Notes: generated by a model from the letters alone, not told the origin. Numbered from the stretch's first letter, positions 1 through 10,431 are shown. The stretch is DNA of 37,222 nt from Basidiobolus ranarum (GCA_040143965.1 JASJQH010006929.1:1-37222), one strand, 5' to 3'. Numbers and translations are program-made.

Positions 1-844
1 AATAACTAGCATCAAAACCATATATACAGCCATTCCACTTTTTTATGTACATATAGTAGAGTAATTCCATGAAAATAAACCCTTGCTCAGCCGCTTTGTT
101 ACCATACCATACATTGCCATGTCATATCTACTTGCTTCCACTACATGTATATTCGCCGCATAGACCTCTTATCTACAAAAGTACCGCTTTCTTTTTTATT
201 ACTTCACTAGCCTTCTTGACTCAGATGCAACTCTCGGCTTCGGCAGTCACTCTCCCGATGCAAACCATGATCAAAGCGCTCTATATCATTACCATGTTAA
301 ATTTAATCCATTTCGCTGAACCTTATATATGTTATGGTGATTTCTATTGGATTGCCATAAAAGAGTAACAATCATGGATATTGAGTGTCCATTCACAGAA
401 AGTAGCTCGGTTATTTTCCCGGCAAACCTCGTCCATCTACGCATATGAGGGTTACCAATCTGTTTAATTTATACAGCATTTTTAGTGATTTGAATACTAA
501 CACCATCGGAGTAACTTTCGATGGAGCCCCACAAATCCATCTAAAATGTAGAAATTCTACCTAACCCTCGAATTTCCAATTTACTGGGGGGCTATAAACG
601 ATCCAAATAATTCAAGTGAAAAAGTTTCTTAGAAATTACTCCAATTCATGCATTCAGGTTGGGGGAACTAAGTTCAATTTGGGGCTAATACTAGACCCTA
701 ACAGGGGGGGAGATCTATGTAGAGGAATTGGGGCGGGGTAGAGATATTGTGGCCAGGATTGAGGAAGGAATGTACATTTGGTTAGATAGGTATTTGTTCG
801 GTTTAGATTCTGGTAGAACCCTTTCCGATTGATTGTTTTCGAAA
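1..844. other. Intergenic, upstream of NDUFB8
   Basis: I see no supported gene here. A 99-codon open frame at 69-368 has no recognisable domain and the composition of AT-rich noncoding DNA. A telobox-like ACCCTAAC lies at 695-702, about 145 bp before the NDUFB8 start, in a stretch with several G-runs. It may be part of that promoter. Confidence 0.5.
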
Positions 845-1591
845 ATGTCTCTCCGTCAACTTCAACGTTGCATTCGTCCTAATAGTTCTTTATTGAAGAA
901 CGCTCAAAGAGCCCAAGCTCACACTGTTAACCCTTGTGAAGCTAGACTTCTTCACTCTTACTCCAAGCCTCAATATGTTGACCCTGACCCACAAATTGGT
1001 GACTACCCTAACTTACCTTGGGAAAACAAGCAAACTAGATATCCTCGCGATTATTGGGATCAAACTGAAAGAAGAAACTTTGGTGAAACTGTATGTTTTA
1101 TTTGATTCTTTTATATTCCAATCATTCGAGGAATTTCACCTTTTATACTTCACACACAGACATATACACATTTCAAACAAAGTCACTTACCTTCTCTTTA
1201 AAATACTGTAGATCCCTGAACAAGATGAAGTTCTCAGTGTGTGGATCACTGACCCAAACCCCATCAATCCCTGGAGAGCCCTTGCTGAGTTAATTGCTGT
1301 TGGCTCCGTTATCGTTGGCGGTACCCTTGCTTTAGCTACATACGCTTTACCTGACCGTGAAGTAGCAGTAAGTAAAATTTATTGAATTGTTGGAAAAGAA
1401 AAAAAATCTAATTTACTTCATAAGATTCCTCGTGATTATCCCTATGACGGTTTAAGAGTTGAGATGGGCGGTGATCCTAATGACAGTGAGGATTTATCCA
1501 GAAGTGTAAGTTTCTACGTTGATACTCAATTATACCTACTTGATAACTAAACTCATATACATAATAGGCTCGTAAGTTTGAGACTAACTAA
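845..1591 (+). CDS. NDUFB8: NADH dehydrogenase 1 beta subcomplex subunit 8 (complex I ASHI/NDUFB8)
   Basis: This is an accessory subunit of mitochondrial complex I, in the membrane arm. The gene has four exons (845-1090, 1212-1367, 1425-1505, 1568-1591), all with GT-AG junctions and a consistent frame, giving 168 residues. The ATG at 845 is preferred because the frame upstream opens only with a TTG. The N-terminus is rich in Arg, Ser and Gln with almost no acidic residues, as in a mitochondrial presequence. Family landmarks are DYPNLPWENKQ, DYWDQTERRNFGE, the LSVWITDPNPINPW block, and a single membrane segment in the AVGSVIVGGTLALATYAL region followed by IPRDYPYDGL. The last exon codes only seven residues plus stop. 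Seen: exon structure and motifs. Known: family role. I am confident of the assignment. Confidence 0.92.
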
Positions 1592-2267
1592 CTACCTACA
1601 GAAGAATAATAACCGTTCTTAGCATTTAACAACACATAAACTACGGTTATGTTTATTTTCATGTACAAATGAGGAGTGTATATCATTTCAAGTGAAGTAA
1701 TATGTTTCTCCAAGTTAACATCTTTCTACAAATAAATCACGGGCTTAATATTAACATTGTAAACTGAATTACTCTAACCACTATGCTATATTATTGATGA
1801 TATTGGAGTATTCAAAGTACAACCAGAGCGTATAAAATCATGCTTAAGTAAAGCCAGGTAAGCTAAATGGTACCTGAGTGCCCAGATTAGATCATAAATT
1901 AATTTATATAATGACCGTTGTATTTATTATATATTCTGATTTAGATCAATTAGTCTATAAAAGGTCACAAGTATTGCAGAATGATGTATATTCTGAAATG
2001 ATCAGCCCTTTTAAATCCATAGATTATGTTATGAATACATAGGCTAATTCTGCATGCAATCTGACTCTGAGGTGACTCGCACATCGATGAAGAATGAACT
2101 CATGATGCTGTTATAGGTTTCTGTTTTTGGTGAATTCAAAACGTTATCTTGATATCATGAGGAAGTTTATCAAGTGTATAAATGTCAGGTAGTCCGGCTA
2201 CATCTCATTATTATTCCAATCTTCAATACATCTTTGAGATCCATTTCAACCAAATCATCAATACAAA
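1592..2267. other. Intergenic, promoter region of the GPI-type protein
   Basis: About 680 bp of AT-rich DNA without a supported gene. A TATAAA at 2177-2182, 86 bp before the next ATG, is a plausible core promoter element. Confidence 0.5.
2177..2182 (+). promoter_or_regulatory. TATA box candidate
   Basis: TATAAA lies 86 bp upstream of the start codon of the 141-residue secreted protein. Confidence 0.4.
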
Positions 2268-2693
2268 ATGAAATTCACCGCTACTCTCGCTGTTGTTCTC
2301 CTTGCTTCCGTAGCTTCTGCTAAGGTTGTCACTGTTACCACTGTTGCTCCCGCTGTCCCTACCGATGGCAACAATGCCGGTAATGAGGATCCTCAGCCTA
2401 CCGAGACCTCCTCTTCAATTGCCGCTGGTGCATCCTCAGTTGCTAGCGGTATTTCCTCGTCAGCAACAAGTGTCGCTTCCGAAGCTCACTCTGCTGTTGA
2501 ATCAGTATCATCCAAGATCTCTTCCGTAGTTGCTTCCATCAGCTCTGAGGCTGACTCAAAGATGCACTCAGCTACTAGTTCTATTGCTGGAGAAGCCACC
2601 CAAACTCCCAATGCCGGTAGCAACTTAAAGGCAGGCGAATTTGGAGTATTGGCTGGAGCCGGTATTTTAGGCTACGCTCTCGCTGCTTTGTAA
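2268..2693 (+). CDS. Secreted Ser/Ala-rich, probably GPI-anchored cell-surface protein
   Basis: An intronless gene of 141 codons. Residues 1-18 form a signal peptide (MKFTATLAVVLLASVASA). It is followed by KVVTVTTVAP, a Ser/Thr/Ala-rich middle of about 85 residues likely to be O-glycosylated, and a small-residue NAGS site before a C-terminal hydrophobic tail (GVLAGAGILGYALAAL), the layout of a GPI-anchor signal. No catalytic domain is visible. The reverse-strand gene at 3409-3795 has the same plan and the same K-(V/I)-VTVTT start after the signal peptide, so the two are paralogs facing each other. Role is inferred: wall or membrane structural or adhesive mannoprotein. An AATAAA lies about 100 bp past the stop. 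Confidence 0.85.
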   Translation: MKFTATLAVVLLASVASAKVVTVTTVAPAVPTDGNNAGNEDPQPTETSSSIAAGASSVASGISSSATSVASEAHSAVESVSSKISSVVASISSEADSKMHSATSSIAGEATQTPNAGSNLKAGEFGVLAGAGILGYALAAL

Positions 2694-3408
2694 AGAACTA
2701 AATTCAATTTAAATTGAAAATATCCTGTGTACTTTAAACAAAACCTCTCACATTAGGTTGTATTTTGGAAAATTCTTTACGTCAATTTTGCAATAAACCA
2801 ATATTAAAGTAAATAACTTACTCATTTCTAAATTCTCGACAAATCCCTCAGTTCATCTGGCAACTCAAGTTCGCGAGATCTTATACCGATTCCTGCAAAA
2901 TTACCTACTAAGTTTCTACTTTCTCTATCATCGAAGTTAGTTTCATATTCATATATTTCAATATTTCTTAAATTTATGTAGATATTGTAGAGTTCTTTAT
3001 TAATGATCTACGAAATATCATCACTTCAGCATTCATTTTCATTGGTATTACCTTGAACTAAATACTTACAACTACTTACTAGACTATATATCAGATCCGA
3101 CTAACCAGATTTGAACTTTATACTATCAAAATACTTCGTAATTAACTTCTTTCTCTTCTCATCATCAAACCTTTGTTTTTGATTTGAACTAACTTGTTGA
3201 GGCAAGAATGAAAACTAGCAACCCTCTGTATGTTCACCCATCCAGAATCAAATATAGATGTAAATTTAATAGAGTTTTAATTCAAAATATCAATTGGGTT
3301 ACCAAAAAATGGAGTTATACTAAAATGGTTAAGAAATACAATGAATCCATGGGAGGGGTAAGATACGTAAGGGTAGGGTACGTGTTAGTAATTTTTGGTT
3401 TAGAGAAG
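2694..3408. other. Convergent intergenic region
   Basis: The 3' flanks of the two GPI-type genes. It contains an AATAAA at 2792-2797. A 99-codon open frame beginning at 3208 runs into the antisense of the reverse gene and is not supported as a gene. Confidence 0.5.
2792..2797 (+). terminator. Poly(A) signal candidate
   Basis: AATAAA about 100 bp downstream of the stop at 2693. Confidence 0.4.
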
Positions 3409-3795
3409 TTAATAAACTTGAGCAGCAACCAGCCCAACCAGTCCAACAATGCCTACCTTCATATTGAAGGATTGTTCATTAGATACTGCCGCATTTGGAG
3501 TGGTTGAAGCTGCGGGAGCTGAAGGTAAAGCGGAACTGGCACTTTGAGCAATTGAACTAGATGCAGAGGCTATTTCTGAGCTAGCCTTGGAGCTGATAGA
3601 TGACATTGCAGAGGATACATCTGAAGAAATAGATGCGGCAATAGAAGAAGTATCAGTGGTTGTTGCTGAGCTTGTACCACTTGAAGCGCTCTCAGTAGGA
3701 GTAGGAGATGCAGGCACAGTGGTTGTAACCGTAACAATCTTTTGAGCGGAAGTCACAGTGACAATAGCAAGAAGGACAATAGCGTTGAATCTCAT
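3409..3795 (-). CDS. Secreted Ser/Ala-rich, probably GPI-anchored cell-surface protein (paralog)
   Basis: An intronless gene of 128 residues if started at the internal ATG at 3793-3795. A longer frame opens at 3840, but the internal start places a proper signal peptide (MRFNAIVLLAIVTVTSAQ) at the N-terminus and leaves room for a TATA element 54 bp upstream. The mature protein begins KIVTVTTTVPASPTPT, nearly matching its neighbour at 2268-2693. A Ser/Ala-rich central region follows with repeated SSI-, SSA- and ASS-type runs, then a C-terminal hydrophobic segment (MKVGIVGLVGLVAAQ) that could direct GPI anchoring, although it is shorter than in the neighbour. Function is unknown beyond a surface location. 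The convergent pair looks like an inverted tandem duplication. Confidence 0.8.
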   Translation of the reverse strand: MRFNAIVLLAIVTVTSAQKIVTVTTTVPASPTPTESASSGTSSATTTDTSSIAASISSDVSSAMSSISSKASSEIASASSSIAQSASSALPSAPAASTTPNAAVSNEQSFNMKVGIVGLVGLVAAQVY

Positions 3796-3848
3796 GATTG
3801 ATAAACTGATTGAAGTGGATATGAGTTTGTTACTCTTCACCTACAACG

Positions 3849-3855
3849 TTATATA
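3849..3855 (-). promoter_or_regulatory. TATA box candidate
   Basis: TATATAA on the minus strand, 54 bp upstream of the ATG at 3795. It supports the shorter start. Confidence 0.4.
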
Positions 3856-4204
3856 CTTAGTTCTGACCGAAATACTTCAGGTCATGATGACATAAAAACT
3901 AAGAGATGGACTGTTCTAAAATCTGGTTAAAACACTTGAAGATTTGCATACCGACGACCAATACAACCAATAAATTAAAAACTTGCTTAGGAAAGGTTTC
4001 ATACATAATTTGAAAACAGGTATTCTCGTTTATTACGTAGATTTACCGCACTTGATTCTTACTCACTCAATGATGTCAGTAAAGGTCTCGATAAATTAGT
4101 TCTATTTATTGCTCAGCTCTAAATTTAGATTTCAATTTGCAAATTAGGCAAACATCAAAATGCCATTAAAAATGGGTTCAGTTTCGGATTCGTCATTTCA
4201 TCAC

Positions 4205-4232
4205 CAGCCGAATCTGGGAATTTTTTCGGCTG
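4205..4232. repeat. Perfect 8-bp inverted repeat
   Basis: CAGCCGAA at 4205-4212 is matched by TTCGGCTG at 4225-4232 with a 12-base spacer. It could be a dimeric factor site or a hairpin. No function is shown. Confidence 0.6.
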
Positions 4233-4710
4233 ATTTATATCATGGCATTCAGAAAAGGATAATAAAGTTAGGTGAGACAAAACAACAAGCTCGTACGATA
4301 GAAGTATTTTTCATCACACTCCGTTCCCCCTGATTGTTGAATCAATAACAATAGCATGGGGTTTATGTTATACAGTCTCATCTAGAGTCGACAAGCTTAA
4401 AGTCAGCTAAAAGTTAAGCACAACTAAGTTACACCTTTAAAGAGCCCAGTCTTTTTCAATTCCTCCTTTACGATTAAATCAATTTAGCAAATGTTGAACA
4501 TTTATTACCAACCAAAACCTGGCATACATACAAACAGGTATTCACGCCAATTATGGGTTGTGTAATATCGTCGGGTAATCTAATTAAGCTGAAGTAGGAG
4601 GAACAATGGTACTGATATTAAATCTGCTCATCAGTTACTTTGCCGAGATTATTTTGATTCCATGCTGCAAGTTATTTATAAATGCACAAGTAACACAAAG
4701 CCTTGCTCAC

Positions 4711-4718
4711 TATATAAG
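4711..4718 (+). promoter_or_regulatory. TATA box candidate
   Basis: TATATAAG lies 38 bp upstream of the chitin deacetylase ATG. Confidence 0.5.
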
Positions 4719-4756
4719 TTTATTTGAACAGGTGGCAAGTTGCTTGAATTTTTTCG

Positions 4757-5815
4757 ATGAAGTTCTTGATCCCAGGCCTATTGTCTTTACTCCCAGCCAT
4801 TGTTCAGGCTCAAACGCCTAACTGGCCAACATGGGATACTCCTCCGACCATCCTTCCTGAACATACCGAGTTAGCTAAAGGGATTGCAAGCATTCCTGCA
4901 AATGTTCCTCAAAGAGCACCAGGTGCACCACCCACCTGCACCCAAAACCCTTGTAACGAGGACTGTGGGTGCTGGTGGACTTGCGGAAACTGTGTGGCAC
5001 CGGATGATATTGTAGCCTGTCCAACACCAAAAGTTTGGGGTCTTACTTTTGATGATGGTCCTTCCCAAAACACCACTTACATTTTAGATTATCTAAAACA
5101 AAACAACATGAAGGCTATGTTTTGCGTAGTTGGAAGTAGAGTTGTTCAAAATCCTGAGATTCTTAAACGTACCTACGCAGAGGGCCATGAGATTTGTGTC
5201 CATACCTGGAGCCATACCGCTTTAACTTCTCAATCTAATGATCAAGTTGTCGCCGAGATCAAATGGACCGAAAAGGCCATTTACGATACCATTGGGGTTG
5301 TTCCAAAGTACATGAGACCTCCCTTTGGTGATGTTGACAATCGAGTTCGTGCTATTATGAGAGGCTTGGGTTATAAGATTATTCTTTGGAATATGGATAC
5401 TTCAGATTGGAAACTGAATAGCCCTGACTCCAATTACAATCCTGATAATGTCAAGCAAACCTTTATCGATTTTATCAACACGCGTGTTCCTACTCTACAG
5501 CAAGGAGTCATCTCTCTAGAACACGATCTCCGTGCTGAAGGTGTTCAGCAATTCCCAATTGCAGTGGATTTAATGAAGACCGCTGGGTTCTCCATGATCA
5601 GTGTTGGTCAATGTCTCAAGGATGATAATGTTTATCAAGGTAACTCTACCAGCGGTAATTCTGGTAATACTAGCAGTACTGGTAATGCTAGTAATTCCGC
5701 CAACGCTACAGGCTCTAATAAACCAACTACCACTGGAAAATCCTCTGCTACTCAAGCCAGAGCTACTGGTATCTTCTCCGTAGTTTCCATCATGGCCATC
5801 TACTTTTTGTTGTAG
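4757..5815 (+). CDS. Chitin deacetylase (carbohydrate esterase family 4), GPI-type
   Basis: An intronless 352-residue secreted enzyme that would convert chitin to chitosan at the cell wall. Residues 1-18 are a signal peptide. Residues 61-88 are a Cys-rich segment (C61, C66, C70, C72, C76, C79, C88) common in zygomycete deacetylases. The NodB domain follows with all five family motifs: TFDDGP (97-102, catalytic base and metal Asp), HTWSH (149-153, metal His), RPPFGD (187-192), DTSDW (214-218) and the LEHD segment (254-257, catalytic His). An Asn/Ser/Thr-rich linker and a hydrophobic C-terminus (FSVVSIMAIYFLL) suggest a GPI anchor. An AATAAA lies about 100 bp after the stop. The motifs seem complete, so it is probably active. 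Confidence 0.94.
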   Translation: MKFLIPGLLSLLPAIVQAQTPNWPTWDTPPTILPEHTELAKGIASIPANVPQRAPGAPPTCTQNPCNEDCGCWWTCGNCVAPDDIVACPTPKVWGLTFDDGPSQNTTYILDYLKQNNMKAMFCVVGSRVVQNPEILKRTYAEGHEICVHTWSHTALTSQSNDQVVAEIKWTEKAIYDTIGVVPKYMRPPFGDVDNRVRAIMRGLGYKIILWNMDTSDWKLNSPDSNYNPDNVKQTFIDFINTRVPTLQQGVISLEHDLRAEGVQQFPIAVDLMKTAGFSMISVGQCLKDDNVYQGNSTSGNSGNTSSTGNASNSANATGSNKPTTTGKSSATQARATGIFSVVSIMAIYFLL

Positions 5816-6203
5816 TCATCCATAATTCATTCCACTATAGTCATGATTTTGATAATTTGACCTACACTTTTATCCGATTACCATATGTATATTACATAAT
5901 ATTCAGACCTTCAATAAAGAACTTCCTAAATATTCCGGAATGATTTGTAATGGTATAGAAGGTGGAACAAATATGGATATGACGATATCACGAAATCCTA
6001 AGTAACTAGCAGAGATTATCTTAATGAGCATCGCGATTGTGACTGTCTAATCCAAGTCTCACATTCATCGAAGCCTTATTGCATCTAAAATCGAAAACAG
6101 ATTCACAGGCATATCCGATATTTCCCATACACAAAGCATCAGTGCTTTAAATATTGCCCATTTGGGCTTGACCATCTCCAAACCTAATTAAACTTGGACT
6201 GGT
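5816..6203. other. Intergenic
   Basis: 388 bp between the deacetylase stop and the glutamyltranspeptidase start. Apart from the poly(A) signal nothing stands out. Confidence 0.5.
5913..5918 (+). terminator. Poly(A) signal candidate
   Basis: AATAAA 98 bp downstream of the chitin deacetylase stop. Confidence 0.4.
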
Positions 6204-8831
6204 ATGAGAGCTAAATCTAATATACGACAAAACACACTTCCCTCTAGTCTTCCAAAGGGGTTGCTGGACCTACCATTTAATTCACGTCGTTCTCCGGTCT
6301 ATGGAACCCACGCTATGGTTGCCAGCACGTAACCCTCCCTTCCTCAATTTTTACACTGTTAATGGGGTTTGAGAATTAACCTTTTTTACTATTCTAGTCA
6401 AACGTTAGCAACCCAGGCTGGTTATGAGATATTGAAAAAAGGTGGCAACGCTGCGGTAATTCTAGAAGATTTTACATGAAACTGGAAAGTGTTGATATTT
6501 AACATAATTTAATTTTATTAGGATGCAGCCATCGCAGTTGGTACGTTCATTATTGGAGTTAATACATGATAAACTATCGGTTCTAATTGATTCATTTTTA
6601 AAAGCTTCTTGTCTGTCAGTTCTCGGTAAGTACTAGGAGATAATAATAATGAAAGTTCCATTAATAATTCTGCTATTTTAGAGCCGGCATCTACTGGTAT
6701 TGGTGGTGATTGTTTCTGTCTTTATTATGACGCCAAATCCAAGACCGTGTCAGGTTTGAATGGCTCTGGAAGGTTAGTTGGTGTCAACTGTAGAGTATGA
6801 GCGTTATTGAGGTATCTTACAGATGGGAATTCTAGGAGTCCAGCACATTCAACTCTTGAAAGAGTAAAAGCGGATGTTGGAGAGGCAACTGCAATCCCAC
6901 CTCACAGTGGACATGCTATAACCGTACCTGGGGCAGCAGCGGGTTGGTTTGATACTGTAGAGAATTTTGGCAGTGGAAAAGTGACGATGAAAGAAATCTT
7001 GGAAGCAGCTATCATTGCCGCAGAAGATGGGTAAGTTTGAAGTAAGATTGGTGAATGATTCATTAGATTAATCATGATCACTCTAGATTTGCAGTGTCTA
7101 CCGTTTCAGCTAAATTGGTAGGGAGTGAACTTGAATCGATGTTGTTTATGTACTTTATTTCTGATCTTTACTTCGATCTTTGTTTATTTCATAAATAGTG
7201 GTCTCAAAGTGCTGACAAGTTGAAGATTGCATCTCCCAATCATGCTGAGCTGTTGATTGATGGTGAAGCCCCACGTGAGGGAGAGCTATTCCAGAATCCA
7301 GGGCTGGCAGAGTAAGTCACAGCCTAACATTAATCATTGATGACACAAATGCTTATGCGTTCATCTGCAGAACATTTCGAGCTATCGCACTTCAGGGTCG
7401 CGATGGTTTCTACAAGGGCAAGATTGCTCAGGAGATTGTTGACATAGTCCAACATGTTGGTGGACTAATGACATTGGAAGATTTGGCCAACCACAAGTCC
7501 CAAATAGTGGAACCTATCAGTCTAGATTATGAGGGAGTGACAATTCACGAGTGCCCCGCTAATGGTCAAGGTAGAGCTCAATCGCTCATTTCTGCGAGAT
7601 ACTGTTAGTGATGGTAAACTTCCTTAGGTATCACTGCTCTTATGGCTCTGGGGATTTTGGAAGCTTTGCAAGAAAGACAGGTCATTCCACCTCTGAGTGA
7701 ATTGGAACACAACTCAGCTGAATACCTTCATGCACTAATTGAAGCACTAAGAATCGCCTTCATTGATACTCGCTGGTTCATCACTGATCCAGATGTGGTT
7801 GATGTTCCAAGTGAACACTTGTTAAGCAAGGTAAGGGAGAAAGTTGATGGAAAACTCCGAGAGATTCTCATATGATTTTTCAGAAATATTTGAGAGAGCG
7901 TTCTGAGCTTTTCACCCCTTCCAAAGCTGCTGTGGACCTGAAACATGGCTCACCCGAGCATTCAAGTGATACTGTGTATCTCTCTGTGGTGGATGAGGAG
8001 GGAAATGGCTGCAGTTTTATTGTAAGTGGGATACTGATTGGTGTTTGTTTCACAGCTATTAAGCATCTTCTCATTTGCAGATATCCACGTATGAAGGCTT
8101 CGGTGTAAGTATTCACACTCTGTACCTTTCTCGAACATTACTAATGCTATTGTTTAAATTAGTCGGTATGTTGATGCAATCGATGGATCATGTTACGAAT
8201 ATACTGATCGTTGCAATAGGGCGTTATTCCTAAAGGGAGTGGCTTTACTCTACAAAACCGAGGATGCAACTTCAATTTAGAGGCTGATCATCCAAATTGT
8301 TACGCACCTTCCAAACGCCCTTATCATACCATCATTCCTGCCATGGCGACAGTGGATGATGAGCTCTACCTTTGTTATGGAGGTAAGTTTCCCTTCATCT
8401 CTGTGGAATGGTCTTGTGGAACTCATCAGTGCATTGTTTAGTGATGGGCGGATTTATGCAGGTACTTGATTCAGTGTTTAAACTATGTAGGAACAATAGC
8501 ATAAGCTTACCTTTTGTCGTAGCCACAAGGACATGTTCAGGTACTTTTGAATTTACTACACTATGATCATAATCCTCAGCATGCTCTCGATGCTCCACGT
8601 ATTTGCGTGGGCCCCGATAATGGAGTGATCTATATTGAAGATGGAATCACCGAAGATGTGGTAAATAAGCTTCGCAAACTTGGCCACAATATTGAACTCT
8701 TAAAGGGCCACAACCGAGCTATGTTTGGCCGTGGACAGGTCATTGAAACTTATCAGGACCCTCGTACAAGTCGTAGAGTTCTCGTTGCCGGATCTGATCC
8801 TCGTGGCGATGGATACGCGGCGGGATGGTAG
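6204..8831 (+). CDS. Gamma-glutamyltranspeptidase, soluble (YwrD-like) type
   Basis: A predicted 570-residue Ntn-hydrolase that transfers or hydrolyses gamma-glutamyl groups, for example from glutathione. Sixteen exons: 6204-6328, 6398-6455, 6522-6540, 6605-6625, 6682-6772, 6836-7030, 7087-7117, 7199-7311, 7371-7570, 7628-7830, 7884-8021, 8081-8104, 8163-8165, 8220-8382, 8442-8461, 8523-8831. All junctions are GT-AG and the frame is kept throughout. Landmarks: [22 protein letters not shown] and LNGSGR near the N-terminus; [12 protein letters not shown] with the expected autocleavage/nucleophile Thr at about residue 382; [32 protein letters not shown]. There is no signal peptide or membrane anchor at the ATG chosen (6204, first in-frame ATG), which fits the soluble subfamily. 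Exon 13 has only three bases and supplies the Ser of GFGSG. Confidence 0.9.
8163..8165 (+). other. Three-nucleotide micro-exon (TCG)
   Basis: TCG is flanked by an acceptor (TTAG ending at 8162) and a donor (GTATGT from 8166). It splits what would otherwise be a 115-nt intron into introns of 58 and 54 nt, both typical here and each with a CTAAT- or CTGAT-like branch site. Including it yields GFG-S-GVIPKG, matching the conserved GSG of the family. Skipping it loses one residue in frame. Confidence 0.7.
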
Positions 8832-9289
8832 ACGGGCGCATGGTTCTGAACTGTATTCCAAATCTGCTCATGTTGTACTTGCTTGACTCTTCTCTTTTTG
8901 TGCCATTTGTAACATAAAGGGTGTTGTAAAATTACTTCAATCGAATTTCTTTATTTTCCAAATTAGAATCTGTACATCTGTCACTGCTGAAATTCAAACT
9001 CATATCAATGCTTTTGAGTGTAGCAACAGTATATATATATTTCTAAAATACAAATACATATGAAGATAGAAAAAGAAGAAATACAAAAAGAAGAAGCTTG
9101 AATCACGAACCAAAGCGTGATTCATCCCCTTCACTGGCGTACAAATAAATATTGAATGAAATAACATGGAAAGTGTACTAGGAGAGAGTAGCACACACTT
9201 GGTGATATGAAAATGGGAGGTATGAAAGATTTTTCTTGGAGGTATGTCTATCAAGAGTGTGAAAGAGAGTCGCTTATGTCAATGTGCTT
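8832..9289. other. Convergent intergenic region
   Basis: 3' flanks of the glutamyltranspeptidase and the zinc-finger gene. An 84-codon reverse open frame (9000-9254) is low-complexity, Phe- and Tyr-rich and unlikely to be coding. Confidence 0.5.
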
Positions 9290-10309
9290 TTAAAGGGATC
9301 GAGAATACGGTGAAGGGTGCATGTAGGGTGTGAAGTTGGTGAAAACTGCCCCTCTTGGCCCGGTATTCTTGTCCTTTGAATGTCTGTGAATCCGAATATG
9401 CTGATTTAGATTGTCGGAGCGGGAAAACCGCTTAGAGCATGTTGGATAAGGGCATTGAAAGGGCTTCTCTAGAGTATGGATGGATCTGACATGACGCTTA
9501 AGATGTTCTGAGCGCTTGAACACCTTTCCACACTCTGGATAATCACAAATGAAAGATTTGGCACCTGAAGTAGTATCCGGTTTGCTAGAAGCCTTGCGAC
9601 CTCTAGAACGTTTTGGCGTCTCGGGTACAGAGTGATTGACGGGTGTAGGTTGCTCCATAGAATGGGGAATATAACTTGGCACTGTCATATGGCATTGCAT
9701 CGGTGACATGGTTGGATGCTCAGCAAATTGTGCATAATGCTCAGTGAACGGGGAGCTTGTTTCTTCATTGGACAGGATATGACCAGGGTGGCATGCTCCA
9801 CTAAAATTCCTGTGTTCTGGACCAGCCATAAACGTACCGCATCCGGCCAGGCTATCGAGGACGAGCCCCTCTCCTAAGTTGAAGTTTCCTTCATGGTCAT
9901 GAGAATCCAGAAGCTCGTATTGAGTTTGAGGACTGCAGCTACTGTCACTAGGGGAAGGAAGACCTTGCAGGTGAGCAAAATAATCAGGATGGAATGAATC
10001 AGCAACTTGAGTGTGAAGAAAATCTTGAAAGCTGAATTTTCCGGGTGTTTGCGGTGGTGGGGTTGCTAGCTGAAGAGCGTACCCTTGATTATGGTAGTCG
10101 GCGAAATCAACACCCTTATATGCTGAGGCACTAACACCTGAAAGAATTTCTGGGCTGTAAGAATAACTAGTGTAGCGTTCCAAATCAACGTCGATATCCA
10201 GGTGGATATTTTCGGGGGAAATGGGAGAAGACATATCTATTGATGTAGACTTGATGAAGACTTGTTCTTGTATCGTTATAGGAAAATCACAAGAAGAGCT
10301 AGAGGGCAA
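9290..10309 (-). CDS. C2H2 zinc-finger transcription factor, Msn2/Msn4-like, intronless copy
   Basis: 339 residues, no intron. The C-terminal third carries two tandem C2H2 fingers (roughly residues 250-308): C-x4-C ... [13 protein letters not shown], linker TLEKPF, then C-x4-C ... [12 protein letters not shown]. The recognition-helix residues RSEHLKRH and RSDNLxQH match yeast Msn2/Msn4, which bind CCCCT stress elements, so the same target is inferred. A basic patch ([11 protein letters not shown]) precedes the fingers and may act in nuclear import. The N-terminal half is acidic and Ser/Pro-rich, as in activation domains. Two starts are possible: 10309 (MPSSSS) or the ATG at 10234 (MSSP), which aligns with the start of the paralog at 30983 and leaves a longer leader after the TATA at 10348. 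The whole protein aligns with that paralog, not only the fingers. Confidence 0.9.
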   Translation of the reverse strand: MPSSSSCDFPITIQEQVFIKSTSIDMSSPISPENIHLDIDVDLERYTSYSYSPEILSGVSASAYKGVDFADYHNQGYALQLATPPPQTPGKFSFQDFLHTQVADSFHPDYFAHLQGLPSPSDSSCSPQTQYELLDSHDHEGNFNLGEGLVLDSLAGCGTFMAGPEHRNFSGACHPGHILSNEETSSPFTEHYAQFAEHPTMSPMQCHMTVPSYIPHSMEQPTPVNHSVPETPKRSRGRKASSKPDTTSGAKSFICDYPECGKVFKRSEHLKRHVRSIHTLEKPFQCPYPTCSKRFSRSDNLNQHIRIHRHSKDKNTGPRGAVFTNFTPYMHPSPYSRSL

Positions 10310-10347
10310 TGGTTGATATGATGTAGTTGAGTCGGCTTGGTGGAGGG

Positions 10348-10353
10348 TTTATA
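10348..10353 (-). promoter_or_regulatory. TATA box candidate
   Basis: TATAAA on the minus strand, 38 bp upstream of the ATG at 10309 and 113 bp upstream of the alternative ATG at 10234. Confidence 0.45.
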
Positions 10354-10431
10354 AGTAAATCCGAGTGTGTACTGTTCAAATGGTTCGAGTATTGTGGTGT
10401 CTGACTCTGATTCCTCTTGACCTTACATCTC

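Larger units (their letters stand above)
3796..4756. other. Divergent intergenic region
   Basis: Shared upstream region of the reverse GPI-type gene and the chitin deacetylase. It contains the two TATA elements and an 8-bp inverted repeat at 4205-4232. A 71-codon open frame at 4606-4821 overlaps the deacetylase start in another frame and is not supported. Confidence 0.5.

Noticed and set aside
69-368. 99-codon forward open frame at the left edge
   Set aside because: No family resemblance. Composition fits translated AT-rich noncoding DNA.
3208-3507. 99-codon forward open frame
   Set aside because: It runs into the antisense of the supported GPI-type gene and shows no protein features.
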